Shown here: one piece after another, positions 18,747-27,750 of the stretch
How positions within the stretch are numbered: position 1 is the first letter of the stretch
Layout: each line of letters opens with the position of its first letter
Assembly: GCA_963785565.1 (NCBI GenBank)
Contig: CAWAVV010000035.1
Coordinates: 1-64,000, forward strand
From: AP-15 sp963785565
Lineage (GTDB): Bacteria; Pseudomonadota; Alphaproteobacteria; ATCC43930; CGMCC-115725
Length of the DNA: 64,000 bases
Direction: 5' to 3'
Program-made: the position numbers and the translations under genes
Notes under the pieces: model-generated
Told to the model about the DNA's origin: nothing
The model's database searches: none
The model's input: only the letters and a program-made list of their open reading frames with translations

Positions 18747-20165
18747 ATGCGGCGGCAGCGCAGCGCAAAGATCGTCGCGACCCTCGGCCCGTCGAGTTCG
18801 ACGCTCGAGCAGATTCGCGCGCTGTTCGAGGCCGGCGTCGACGTCTTTCGCCTCAATTTCAGCCACGGGACGCATCGCGAGCACCTTGCTCGATTTGAGG
18901 CGATCCGGCAGGTCGAGCACGAGACCGGGCGGCCGATCGGCATTCTCGCCGATCTGCAAGGGCCAAAACTGCGCCTCGGCACGTTCGAGGCAGGTCGAAT
19001 CGAGCTCACCGCCGGCGCTCGTCTGCGCCTCGACCTCGATCCGTGCCCCGGCGATCAGACGCGCGCACCATTGCCCCATCCCGAGATTTTCGCGGCGCTG
19101 CAGCCGGGCACCCAATTGCTGCTCGACGACGGCAAGGTGCGGCTCGAGACCGAGAGTTGCGGCGCCGGGTTTGCCGAGACCCTGTGCCGGGTCGGCGGGC
19201 CGCTCTCGGACCGCAAGGGGGTAAATGTCCCAAACGCTGTGCTGCCGATGTCGGCTATCACCGAAAAGGACCGCGCCGATCTTGCCTTTGCGCTCGATCA
19301 TGGCGCTGATTGGATCGCATTCTCGTTCGTTCAGCGTCCCGACGACGTGGCGGAGGGCCGCAAACTCGTCGCCGGTCGCGCCGGGGTCATGGTCAAGCTC
19401 GAAAAGCCCGCGGCGATCCAGCGTTTGTCGGAAATCATCGAGCTTGCCGATGGCTTGATGGTGGCGCGCGGCGACCTCGGGGTCGAGATGCCGCCGGAGG
19501 ATGTGCCGAGCGTGCAAAAGCTGGTGGTGCACGCCTGCCGTGTCGCCGGCAAGCCGGTCGTCGTCGCGACCCAGATGCTCGAATCGATGATCACGTCGCC
19601 GACGCCGACCCGCGCCGAAACCTCGGATGTGGCCACTGCGGTTTATGAGGGCGCCGACGCGGTCATGCTGTCCGCCGAGACCGCCGCCGGGCGCTATCCG
19701 GTCGAATCCGTGGCGATGATGAACCGTATCGCCTGTCGGGTGCAGCAGGATCCGCTCTACTTCACGATGCTCGAGGGGACCCTGATCGAGCATGAGCACA
19801 CCGCTCCGGACGCGATCAGCGCCGCCGCTTGCCAGGTCGCAAGTACGGTCGGGGCGGCGGCGATCGTTTCCTACACGACCTCGGGGGCCACTGCGCTGCG
19901 CGCCGCGCGCGAGCGCCCGGAAGTGCCGATCCTCGTGCTCACTTCGAAGCTCGGCACCGCCCGGCGGCTCGCCGTCTTATGGGGTGCGCACTGCGTTCAC
20001 ACGAGCGACATCAAGAACTTCAACGACATGGTTCAAAAGGCGGTGCGGATCGCCCACCGTGAAGAAATCGCGCAACCCGGGCAGCGCGTCGTCGTCACCG
20101 CCGGAGTTCCGTTCGGCACCCCCGGCGCCACCAACGTGCTGCGCATCGCCTGGGTCGACCGCTGA
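18747..20165 (+). CDS. pyk: Pyruvate kinase
   Basis: 472 residues, normal length. It converts phosphoenolpyruvate and ADP to pyruvate and ATP in the last step of glycolysis. Hallmarks include KIVATLGPSSS, FRLNFSHG with the substrate-site Arg/Asn, ADLQGPKLRLG, the catalytic-lysine strand in VMVKLEKPAA, ARGDLGVEMPPEDVPSVQK and ATQMLESMI. The C-terminal allosteric domain is complete. The start at 18747 follows GAGGAGACGGAG. It lies directly behind glycerate 2-kinase in the same direction and is probably co-transcribed. Confidence 0.97.
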   Translation: MRRQRSAKIVATLGPSSSTLEQIRALFEAGVDVFRLNFSHGTHREHLARFEAIRQVEHETGRPIGILADLQGPKLRLGTFEAGRIELTAGARLRLDLDPCPGDQTRAPLPHPEIFAALQPGTQLLLDDGKVRLETESCGAGFAETLCRVGGPLSDRKGVNVPNAVLPMSAITEKDRADLAFALDHGADWIAFSFVQRPDDVAEGRKLVAGRAGVMVKLEKPAAIQRLSEIIELADGLMVARGDLGVEMPPEDVPSVQKLVVHACRVAGKPVVVATQMLESMITSPTPTRAETSDVATAVYEGADAVMLSAETAAGRYPVESVAMMNRIACRVQQDPLYFTMLEGTLIEHEHTAPDAISAAACQVASTVGAAAIVSYTTSGATALRAARERPEVPILVLTSKLGTARRLAVLWGAHCVHTSDIKNFNDMVQKAVRIAHREEIAQPGQRVVVTAGVPFGTPGATNVLRIAWVDR

Positions 20166-20208
20166 TCGCCCCCTCGATCGCCGGCGAAGCGACGAGCGGG
20201 CAATCCCT

Positions 20209-20262
20209 ATGCCCAGACAGCGATGCTCCGGAAAGTGCTGCTATGAGTGTGAGTGCCAATGA
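20209..20262 (+). CDS. Possible cysteine-rich micro-ORF (17 residues)
   Basis: A 17-residue frame beginning MPRQRCSGKCCYECECQ holds five cysteines. It starts 44 bases after pyk and its stop overlaps the next small frame in an ATGA. A weak GAGCGGG lies upstream. No family is recognised; it may be chance. Confidence 0.2.
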   Translation: MPRQRCSGKCCYECECQ

Positions 20263-20375
20263 GCGTGATGCTGTTCAAGTGTCGGGTCTATTGCGGCCCT
20301 CACGAGGGCGTCGACCCAGCGGCTAGCCCGATTTGTCGCAGCTGCGGAACATGCTGCATGCGCCGCCCGTTGTGA
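20259..20375 (+). CDS. Possible small cysteine-rich (zinc-ribbon-like) protein, 38 residues
   Basis: A 38-residue frame with KCRVYC near the start and CRSCGTCC near the end, a spacing that could bind a metal. It overlaps the preceding micro-ORF by an ATGA, as coupled genes do, and fills part of the gap between pyk and the glycosyltransferase gene. There is no strong ribosome site of its own (GTG 20253 is an alternative start). Function unknown. Confidence 0.3.
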   Translation: MSVMLFKCRVYCGPHEGVDPAASPICRSCGTCCMRRPL

Positions 20376-20433
20376 CACAGCCTAGCCGGCCTTTGTGCAC
20401 CCCCGTCGGCTTACGCCCCTGCACGTCGAAGTC

Positions 20434-21209
20434 ATGGACCTATCCGTCGTTATCCCCGTAAGAAACGAGGCCACGAACATCGCGCCTCTGGTCGCCGAAA
20501 TCCAAGCCGCGCTCGACGGGATATGCGCCTATGAGATCGTTTACGTGGACGACGGCAGCACCGATGCGACTGCCGCCGAGATCTTGCGGCTGACGCCACA
20601 GGCGCCGCAGTTGCGGTTGCTGCGCCATGCGCAAAGCTGCGGGCAGAGCGCGGCGATTCGTACCGGCGTCAGGGCGGCGCGGGCAGCCTGGATCGCGACG
20701 CTCGACGGCGACGGCCAAAACGATCCAGCCGACATTCCGGAATTGTGGGAGCTCGCCCGCGCGGCGCCGCCGGCTTGGCCGCTTCTGGTCACCGGCTATC
20801 GCCGAATTCGGCGGGACAGCTGGTCGAAGCGTGCGGCGTCGCGGATAGCCAACCGGATCCGCCGCCGGCTTCTCGGCGACGATACCCCGGACACCGGGTG
20901 CGGGCTGAAGCTGTTTTCGCGCACACTGTTTCTCGATCTGCCGGATTTCGACCACATGCACCGATTTCTTCCGGCATTGGTGCTGCGTGCCGGCGGCAAC
21001 GTGCGCTCGGTGCCGGTCAATCATCGGCGTCGTCGGGGCGGCGTCTCGAAATACGGCGTGTTCGACCGCCTGGGCGTCGGGATCGTCGATCTATTTGGCG
21101 TGATGTGGCTGCAGCGGCGAGCGACCCGTCCATACCTGCTGGTCGAGCCGTCGCCGGACGAGCCCGCCGCGGCGTCGGGGGGTCGCCCGCCGTGCCGGTG
21201 CTTCGGTGA
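20434..21209 (+). CDS. Family 2 glycosyltransferase (polyprenyl-phosphate sugar transferase type), C-terminal frame probably shifted
   Basis: A GT-A fold transferase of the dolichol-phosphate-mannose synthase/ArnC kind, moving a sugar from a nucleotide to a lipid phosphate. It opens MDLSVVIPVRNEATNIAPLV, then VDDGSTDATA, CGQSAAIRTG, the metal-binding TLDGDGQNDP and DTGCGLKLFSR. In the frame as written it runs on to 21348 with a low-complexity tail overlapping the next gene by 140 bases. If one base is added to the six-G run at 21176-21182, it stops at 21209. That gives 258 residues and a TGATG overlap with the next gene, so a miscounted homopolymer is the likely cause. It is followed by a membrane protein gene. 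Confidence 0.85.
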
Positions 21210-21895
21210 TGCAAAAGGAGACGGGGACGACGACGCTCGACGTTCCCGCGACCTGGTTTCACCGCATGGCGCGCCTGCTCCTTCTGGGCCTGCTGCTGGT
21301 TGGGGCCGTCATCGCCTGGCGCTGGCGCGCATTGTTCGGCCCCGCTGAGCTCGGCGCCATTATCGGCCGATATCCATTAGCGCCTCTGGTGTTTCTCGCC
21401 GTGCACGTTGTCGGCAGCCTGTTGTTCGTTCCGCGCACCGTGCTGGCGGTTGCCGCGGGGCTGTTGTTCGGCGTTGGATGGGGCATTGTTTGGGCCGCGA
21501 TCGGTAGCGTCGCCGGCGCGGTGGCAGGATTTCTCGTCGCTCGCCATCTCAATGCCGGCCTATTCGACCTTTATCGCAGCGATGCCATCCGCTCGATCCT
21601 CGATCGCGTGGAGCAGGGGGGCTGGCGTGCCGTTGCGGGACTGCGGCTGATCCCGGTCATTCCCCACTCTCTCTCGAATTACGGGTTGGGACTGACGCGG
21701 CTGCCGCTCGGGGGCTACGCATTCGGCTCGCTGCTCGGCCAGTTGCCGTTGACAATCGCCTATGTCGACTTCGGCGCCGCCGGCGAGCGGGCAATGCTTG
21801 GCGCCGCCGGATGGCTGGTGCCGACCCTAATTGGCCTAGCCGCGCTCGCCGTGTCGCTGGCAGTACCGGCGATCGCCCGCAAACGCCCGCGTTAG
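21209..21895 (+). CDS. TVP38/TMEM64 (VTT domain) membrane protein
   Basis: About 228 residues with five or six hydrophobic segments (LLLLGLLLVGAVIAW near residue 25, then PLVFLAVHVVGSLLFV, AVAAGLLFGVGWGIVW, and two at the C-terminus). The VTT signature appears as LRLIPVIPHSLSNYGLGLT and FGSLLGQLPLTIAYVDFGAA. VTT proteins of the DedA superfamily are inner-membrane proteins linked to lipid scrambling or transport. The ATG at 21209 overlaps the probable stop of the glycosyltransferase gene; GTG 21206 is also possible. Coupling to a lipid-linked sugar transferase suggests a job in envelope lipid or glycan handling (inference). Confidence 0.88.
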   Translation: MQKETGTTTLDVPATWFHRMARLLLLGLLLVGAVIAWRWRALFGPAELGAIIGRYPLAPLVFLAVHVVGSLLFVPRTVLAVAAGLLFGVGWGIVWAAIGSVAGAVAGFLVARHLNAGLFDLYRSDAIRSILDRVEQGGWRAVAGLRLIPVIPHSLSNYGLGLTRLPLGGYAFGSLLGQLPLTIAYVDFGAAGERAMLGAAGWLVPTLIGLAALAVSLAVPAIARKRPR

Positions 21896-23193
21896 CGGCC
21901 ATCGAGAGCCCGCGGCATCGGCCCGCCAGTGGCCCAATCGAGCAGCTCGACGGTATGCAGGACCGGCGCAGCGCAGCCGGGGGCGAGCTGGGTAATGCAG
22001 CCGATATTGCCGGTGGCGACGATATCAGGGCGGGTCTGGGCGATCTTGGCTAGCTTGCGCTCGCGCAGTTTTCCCGCGATCTCCGGCTGCAGCAAATTGT
22101 AGGTTCCGGCCGAGCCGCAGCAGAGGTGCCCCTCAGGGACATCCTGCGCTTCGAACCCGGCTGCCGTCAGCAGCGACTTTGGTCCGCCGTGAATTCGCTG
22201 GCCGTGCTGCATCGAGCATGCGGAATGATAGGCGACGCGCCGGCTGGTGGCCGCGACCTCGGGCGAGGGTGGGCGCAGCCCGATCGTCTCGATAATTTCG
22301 GTGACGTCGCGGGCGAGGGCGGCGATCCGCGCGGCCTTCTCGGCATAGGCGGGATCCTCGCGCAGCATGAAGCCGTAATCCTTGACCGTCGTGCCGCAGC
22401 CTGAGGCGTTGATCACGATCGCGTCGAGCCCGCCGGCGACGCGTTCGCGCTCCCAGGCGTCGATATCTGCGCGCGCAAAGGCCAGTGCCTCCGCCTCTTG
22501 ACCCAGATGATGGACCAGCGAGCCGCAGCACCCGCTGCCTCGCGGAACGACGACCTCGCAGCCGTGGCGGGTCAACAGCCGGATCGTCGCCTCGTTGATC
22601 TCGGGGGCCAGCACCCGCTGGGCGCAGCCGGTCAGTAATGCCACCCGCATCCGCCGTTCTCCCTCGGCGGGAAAGACGCGCTGTCGATCGGTTGGCGAGG
22701 CCTTCGGGACGGAGGCTGGGGCCAGCGCGAGCAACGGCGTGAGCTGCCTCGGCAGAAATCGCGCGAAGCGCTTGGCCAGAACGGCGCCGCGCAACGCCAG
22801 GCGGAATCGCGCTGGCCGGGTCAGCACGTTGCCGAGCAGCCGTCGCAATGCCCGCTCGGCCCAGGGCCTCTGGTATCTCTGCTCGATCCAGCGTCGGCCA
22901 TGATCGACGAGGTGCATGTAATTGACCCCCGACGGGCAGGTCGTCATGCAGGAGAGGCAAGAGAGACAGCGGTCGATGTGTTTGACCGTGTCGGCGGTGA
23001 TGTTCCCGTCTCCGGCCAGCATGTCCTTGATCAGGTAGATGCGCCCGCGCGGCCCGTCGAGTTCGTCGCCGAGCAGCAGATAGGTCGGGCAAGTCGCGGT
23101 GCAGAATCCGCAATGGGTGCAGGTTCGCAAAATCTTTTCGGACTGGGCGGTATCGGGATCGGCCAGCTGCTCGGCTGAAAAATCGGTGCGCAC
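21892..23193 (-). CDS. glcF: Glycolate oxidase iron-sulfur subunit GlcF
   Basis: 433 residues carrying electrons from the flavin subunits to the respiratory chain. Two 4Fe-4S sites lie in the N-terminal third (CTHCGFCTATCP and CLSCLSCMTTCP). Two CCG-type cysteine motifs follow in the C-terminal half (SGCCGSLVHHLG, HLCCGSAGTYN), as in the heterodisulfide-reductase-like domain. The GTG at 23193 is chosen because it begins the family N-terminus five bases after the glcE stop, with GGGGAGCTGAGG upstream; the open frame further upstream is a shadow of glcE. It converges on the VTT gene, the two overlapping by four bases at 21892-21895. Confidence 0.94.
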   Translation of the reverse strand: MRTDFSAEQLADPDTAQSEKILRTCTHCGFCTATCPTYLLLGDELDGPRGRIYLIKDMLAGDGNITADTVKHIDRCLSCLSCMTTCPSGVNYMHLVDHGRRWIEQRYQRPWAERALRRLLGNVLTRPARFRLALRGAVLAKRFARFLPRQLTPLLALAPASVPKASPTDRQRVFPAEGERRMRVALLTGCAQRVLAPEINEATIRLLTRHGCEVVVPRGSGCCGSLVHHLGQEAEALAFARADIDAWERERVAGGLDAIVINASGCGTTVKDYGFMLREDPAYAEKAARIAALARDVTEIIETIGLRPPSPEVAATSRRVAYHSACSMQHGQRIHGGPKSLLTAAGFEAQDVPEGHLCCGSAGTYNLLQPEIAGKLRERKLAKIAQTRPDIVATGNIGCITQLAPGCAAPVLHTVELLDWATGGPMPRALDGR

Positions 23194-23197
23194 GGCC

Positions 23198-24440
23198 TCA
23201 GCTCCCCTCGACCATGCGCCCGGGGTTGAGGATGTGGCGAGGGTCGAAGCTGTCCTTGACCCGGGCCGCGAGCGCCGCGAGGGCAGGCGGCTGCGGCTCG
23301 AACACCGGCACAGCACGGCGCAATGCCGCCGAGCCTTTGACCAACGTGGCGTGGCCGGTGCCATGCCCATCCACGCCACGGATCGCCGTGCGGATCAGTG
23401 CCGCGCCGCCATCCTCGGGCCCACCTTTGCTCGCGACTGCGACCCACAACAGGCCGCCGCCCCAATCGACGATACCACGTCGCGTCGACCACGCGGGCGA
23501 TCGCCCCTCCGAGCTCCGCGCCACGGCTTGGCGCTACCGAAACGCGCCAGACGGTGCGATCGGCAAGACCGGCAAGCGGCTCGACATCGCGGATCGCCCC
23601 CCAGAACGTCATCGAGGCGTCGTCATCGAGCACCGTCGAATCGCAATCCGTGGCCAGCTCAGCCAGCAATCGCTCGCGCCGGAAGGTGACGGAGGGCGGC
23701 GGCCCTTCGAGGCGAAGGGCGGCTATCCCGGGGAGATCCGCCAGCGAAGTCAGCGCCGCGGTCGCGCCAGCCGGCAGATAGGCGGCGCCGGAGACCTCGT
23801 GCGGCGAGGCGAGCGCCCGGCTCATCGCGCGCACCGCCGCCGCCGGATCGAGACCGCACAGCACGACCGTTTCGGTGTGCTCCGGCCGCGGCAGCACCTT
23901 GACCGTTACCTCTTCGAGCGCGGCCAAGGTCCCATAGGAGCCGGCGATCAGTTTCGAGAGATCGTATCCGGTCACGTTCTTGACGACTTTGCCGCCCGAT
24001 TTGAACACCTCGCCGCGACCGCTGACGCCGCGGAAGCCGAGAAAATGGTCGCGCGCCGCGCCCGCCTTGATCCGCCGCGGCCCCGACAGGTTGCAGGCGA
24101 GCGCGCCGCCGATGGTCCGCCGAACGGCGTCGCCAGCGGGGACGCCAAGCAACGCGCCCCAATTCGGCGGCTCAAAGGCGAGCATCTGACGGGCCGGCGC
24201 GAGCGCTGCCTCGATGACCGCGAGCGGGGTCGCGGCGGCGGCGGTCAGAACCAGCTCGTTCGGCTGATAATCGCGGATCCCGGAGAGTTCGGATAAATCG
24301 AGGATGCGCGGGGTCTGAATTGGCCGCCCGAGCCCACGTTTGGACCCGCCCCCAACAAGTTCGACCGGCTCCTCCGCGGCAAGCGCTTCGGCGATGGATT
24401 CGCGCAATTCATCGAGCGTCGTCGGTAAGAATTGGACCAT
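23198..24440 (-). pseudogene. glcE: Glycolate oxidase FAD-binding subunit GlcE, frame broken by one extra base
   Basis: The N-terminal three quarters show the FAD-binding domain: VELVGGGSKRGLGRP, PNWGALLGVPAGDAVRRTIG, GGKVVKNVTGYDLSKLIAGS and GTLAALEEVTVKVLP. After RVVDA, near 23489, the frame goes wrong and runs to 23031. The proper ending (RRGIVDWGGGLLW, then DSFDPRHILNPGRMVEGS) lies in another frame and stops at 23198, five bases before glcF. Removing one base gives 413 residues. GlcE partners GlcD and GlcF to oxidise glycolate to glyoxylate. As written, the C-terminal FAD-oxidase cap is lost. Confidence 0.88.
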
Positions 24441-24549
24441 GTCGCCGGCACGATGTCATCGGGAGCCTAGCGACGCAATCGCGTGGACGCTGTGATGGAT
24501 CTCGGTTTGAGCGGGACAAGTGCAAGATAGCGGTAAGCGGCACATCCGC

Positions 24550-25126
24550 TCAGCCGGCACCGTGCTCCTCAAGCGCCGCTCCCCAGATTTCGCGCGCGGC
24601 GTCCGCATTGATGAGTGCAATGCGCGAACCCGACGATCAGGTCGGGCCAAGCTGAGCGCCAGAAGAACGCGGTTACCAGTCCGGCCGTGATAATAGCCAC
24701 ATTGGCTAGGGCGTCATTCCGGGCCGACAAGAACGCCGCACGTGTAAGGCTGCCGCCGTGATGACGGTAGCGAGCCAGCATTATTGCGCAGGTCATGTTG
24801 ACTACCAACGCGCCAAGGCCTGCCAGCGTTAGCGGCAGGGGCTCCGGCGCGACCGGGGCGGCCAGCTTCCCCCACGCGGTCCAGAGCGTCGCCAGACCCG
24901 GCACAAGCAGGAGACCGGCGAGGAGCATTCCCAACCGCGCCCGGTTTCGCGCCGACCACCCCAATGCAACGGCGATCAGCAGATTGACCGACGCATCTTC
25001 CAGGAAATCGATGCTGTCGGCGAACAGCGACACCGAGCTGATCGCCACGGCTACGGCAAACTCCACTCCGAAGTAGGCCAGGTTGAAGATGGCGACGAGC
25101 CAAACCGTGCGACGGAGCGGATGCAT
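24550..25126 (-). CDS. Cation diffusion facilitator (CDF) family transporter, last residues out of frame
   Basis: A membrane protein of about 190 residues with five or six transmembrane segments. It resembles short CDF divalent-metal exporters: VEFAVAVAISSVSLFADSID has the Ser/Asp of the metal site in TM2, and SARNDALANVAIITAGL has the Asn/Asp pair in TM5. There is no cytoplasmic C-terminal domain. In frame it ends at 24569 with a Cys/Arg-rich tail. Dropping one base near 24626 restores the family ending (IALINADAAREIWGAALEE) and a stop at 24550. It lies between glcD and glcE on the same strand, an unusual position. Zn, Co or Cd export is possible; the metal is unknown. Confidence 0.82.
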
Positions 25127-25175
25127 CAGCCGCGGCGTCTGATGACGCCTCGCACCGACGCGCTGACGGCAGCGT

Positions 25176-26663
25176 TCAAAACCGCGGCAGGTCGGGGAAC
25201 GGCACTCGGCCGGCGTGGATGTGAAGACGGCCGAGTTCGGCGCAGCGGTGCAGCTGCGGAAACACCTTGCCAGGGTTCAGCAACCCGTCGGGATCGAAGG
25301 CGCATTTGACCCGCTGCTGGTGGGCCAGGTCGCTTTCGTCGAACATGGTTCCCATCAAGTCGCGCTTTTCGACGCCGACCCCGTGCTCGCCGGTCAGAAC
25401 GCCGCCGACCTCGACGCACAGCCGCAGGATGTCCGAGCCGAACGCCTCGGCGCGCTCGGTCTCGCCGGGCTTGTTGGCGTCGTAAAGAACCAGCGGGTGA
25501 AGGTTGCCGTCGCCGGCGTGAAAGACATTGGCGACGCCGAGCCCATACCGCTCTGATAGCGCGCCGATGCCGGTCAGCACCTGCGCCAGCCTGCCGCGCG
25601 GGATCGTGCCGTCCATGCAGTAGTAGTCCGGCGAGATCCGCCCGACCGCCGGAAAGGCGGCCTTGCGCCCGGACCAGAAGGCCAGCCGCTCGGCGTCGTC
25701 GCCGCTGATCCTGACCGAAGCGGCGTGGTGCTCGCGGGCAATCGCCTCGACCTGGGCGATTAGATGGTCGATTTCGGCCGGCGCGCCATCGAGCTCGACG
25801 ATCAGCAAAGCCTCGACATCGAGCGGGTAGCCGACATTGACGAAAGCCTCGGCGGCGTGGATCGCCGGCCGGTCCATCATCTCCATCCCGCCCGGGATGA
25901 TGCCGGCAGCGATCACCGCGGCAACGCAATTGCCGGCATCCTCGGTCGTGGCGAACCCGATCAACAGCGCGCGCGCCGCCGTCGGCTTGGGCAGGATGCG
26001 CACCGTGACCTCGGTCACGACCCCCAGGAGCCCCTCGGAACCGGTCACCACGCCCAACAGATCGTAGCCTTCGGCGTCGAAATGCTTGCCGCCGAGCCGG
26101 ACGATCTCGCCATCCATCAGCACCAGCTCGACGCCGAGGATGTTGTTGGTGGTCAGCCCGTATTTGAGGCAATGCACGCCGCCGGAATTTTCGGCGACAT
26201 TGCCGCCGATCGTGCAGGCGATCTGGCTCGACGGATCGGGCGCGTAATAAAAGCCGGCATGCTCGACCGCCTGGGTCAATGCCAGATTGGTGACGCCGGG
26301 CTGAGCCACCACACAGCGATTGTCGTAATCGATCTCGAGGATGCGGTTGAACTTGGCCATGCCGAGCAATACGCCGTCGGCCAACGGCAATGCCCCGCCC
26401 GAAAGCGAGGTGCCGGCGCCGCGCGGCACCACCTTGACGCCGATCTCCTTGCAATAGCGCAGGACCGCGGCGACCTCTTCGACCCGCGACGGGAGCACCA
26501 CGACCAATGGCAGCTGGCGATAAGCGGTCAGCCCGTCGCTCTCATAGGCGCGCCGCTCGGGCTCCGAGACGATGACGCCTTCGCCCGGCACGATCTGGCG
26601 TAACGCCTCGACGATCTCGGCGCGGCGCTGCAGCACCGCGGCATCGGGCGTCGGCATCTTCAT
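25176..26663 (-). CDS. glcD: Glycolate oxidase subunit GlcD (FAD-linked)
   Basis: An intact 495-residue flavoprotein, the catalytic subunit of glycolate oxidase. The PCMH domain has VVPRGAGTSLSGGALPLADG, TIGGNVAENSGGVHCLKYG and GSEGLLGVVTEVTV. The C-terminal domain has VANVFHAGDGNLHP and LTGEHGVGVEKRD, and ends in the typical CAFDPDGLLNPGKVFP. It is the first gene of a glcD-CDF-glcE-glcF row on the minus strand. The related gene at 10674 is more D-lactate-dehydrogenase-like, so the two probably act on different hydroxy acids. Confidence 0.95.
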   Translation of the reverse strand: MKMPTPDAAVLQRRAEIVEALRQIVPGEGVIVSEPERRAYESDGLTAYRQLPLVVVLPSRVEEVAAVLRYCKEIGVKVVPRGAGTSLSGGALPLADGVLLGMAKFNRILEIDYDNRCVVAQPGVTNLALTQAVEHAGFYYAPDPSSQIACTIGGNVAENSGGVHCLKYGLTTNNILGVELVLMDGEIVRLGGKHFDAEGYDLLGVVTGSEGLLGVVTEVTVRILPKPTAARALLIGFATTEDAGNCVAAVIAAGIIPGGMEMMDRPAIHAAEAFVNVGYPLDVEALLIVELDGAPAEIDHLIAQVEAIAREHHAASVRISGDDAERLAFWSGRKAAFPAVGRISPDYYCMDGTIPRGRLAQVLTGIGALSERYGLGVANVFHAGDGNLHPLVLYDANKPGETERAEAFGSDILRLCVEVGGVLTGEHGVGVEKRDLMGTMFDESDLAHQQRVKCAFDPDGLLNPGKVFPQLHRCAELGRLHIHAGRVPFPDLPRF

Positions 26664-26699
26664 CGGCCGGCCCGCCGGTTCGTCGGCGGCAGCTTCGCC

Positions 26700-26825
26700 T
26701 TAGCCCTGGCGCGCCTTGTAGCGCGGGTTGGTCTTGTTGATCACATAGACGCGACCCTTGCGCCTGACGATGCGGCAGTTTTTGTCGCGCTTCTTTAGCG
26801 ATTTCAGCGAGTTGACGATCTTCAT
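26700..26825 (-). CDS. rpmJ: 50S ribosomal protein L36
   Basis: 41 residues, the short alphaproteobacterial form: MKIVNSLKSLKKR at the start and VYVINKTNPRYKARQG at the end. Only one cysteine remains, so it lacks the zinc site of the spc-operon type. ATG 26825 follows AAGGATATTACC. As in other alphaproteobacteria, the gene stands apart from the main ribosomal cluster and has its own strong-looking promoter. Confidence 0.95.
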   Translation of the reverse strand: MKIVNSLKSLKKRDKNCRIVRRKGRVYVINKTNPRYKARQG

Positions 26826-26849
26826 GGTAATATCCTTGGGCTGAACCCG

Positions 26850-26878
26850 AACATAGGGAGCGACCGTGTCGCTGTCAA
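26850..26878 (-). promoter_or_regulatory. Sigma-70-type promoter of rpmJ
   Basis: Read on the minus strand, a perfect TTGACA (26878-26873) is separated by exactly 17 bases from TATGTT (26855-26850). Transcription would begin near 26842, about 17 bases before the rpmJ start codon. Confidence 0.65.
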
Positions 26879-26917
26879 ATCCGGGAAAGCTCTGACAATC
26901 GTGGTCGGCGTTGGAGC

Positions 26918-27004
26918 TGGTGCGGTCGAGAAAACTCGAACTTCCACGGAGTTTCCCCCACAGCGACCTCAACGCTGCGCGTCTACCAATTCCGCCACGA
27001 CCGC
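26918..27004 (-). tRNA. tRNA-Leu (anticodon GAG)
   Basis: 87 bases on the minus strand fold as a class II tRNA. The acceptor stem pairs GCGGTCG with CGACCGC, and the D-arm has TTGGTAGACGC. The anticodon stem CAGCG/CGCTG closes a TTGAGGT loop with anticodon GAG, which reads CUC/CUU. A long variable arm contains TGGGGGAAACTCC, and the T-loop is TTCGAGT. The 3' CCA is encoded. It lies upstream of rpmJ on the same strand. Confidence 0.95.
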
Positions 27005-27079
27005 ACGGCAGGGGGAACAGCCTCGCATCTCGCCGCGAGGCGGCGTGATTAGCAAATCCGCGCTACCATATCAAGCAGC

Positions 27080-27750
27080 ATGGGGCTTGAGACCGTAACC
27101 GAAGGCGCTGCGGTGGAATGGCGATCAAGCGCGATCGCCGTCCCCTACGCGCACGCCGTCGAAGAGATGGAGGGCCGGGTCGCCGCGATCCGCGCCGGCA
27201 CGGCGCCCGAACTCGTCTGGCTATTGGAGCATCCACCGCTTTACACCGCCGGGACCAGCGCCCGCGACGAGGATCTGCTCGAGCCCGAGCGCTTTCCGGT
27301 ACATCGCACCGGTCGCGGCGGGCGGTACACCTATCACGGGCCGGGGCAGCGCGTCGCCTACGTCATGCTCGATCTCGCCCGCCGCGGCGAGGACGTGCAC
27401 TGCTACGTCCATCACCTCGAAGAATGGGTGATTCGCGCGCTCGCACGCTTCGAAGTCAGCGGCGAGCGGCGCGAGGGCCGGGTCGGCATCTGGGTTCGGC
27501 GTGGCGCCGGCGAGGCCAAGATCGCCGCGATTGGCGTGCGGGTGCGGCGCTGGGTGACCTATCACGGCATGGCGCTCAACATCGATCCCGACCTCGACCA
27601 TTACCGCGGCATCATTCCCTGCGGCATCGACCGAAGCACGGGGTCACCTCGCTCGCCGATCTCGGCGTGGCCGCGACGATGGCCGATGTCGACGCCGCCC
27701 TGCGCGCCACCTTCGCCGAAGCCTTCGACGAGCCGCCCGCCTGCCGATGA
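27080..27750 (+). pseudogene. lipB: Lipoyl(octanoyl) transferase LipB, frame broken by one missing base
   Basis: LipB transfers octanoate from acyl carrier protein to lipoyl domains of keto-acid dehydrogenases. The core is present: LLEHPPLYTAGTS, RTGRGGRYTYHGPGQ, the catalytic Lys in EAKIAAIGVRVRRWVTYHG, and the catalytic Cys in IIPCGI. Immediately after PCGID, near 27630, the frame fails. The remaining KHGVTSLADLGV, DVDAALRATFAEAF and stop at 27750 lie in another frame. One added base gives 223 residues and an ATGA overlap with rarA. The break follows the active-site Cys, so loss of the last 40 residues would probably inactivate the enzyme if real. Confidence 0.9.
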
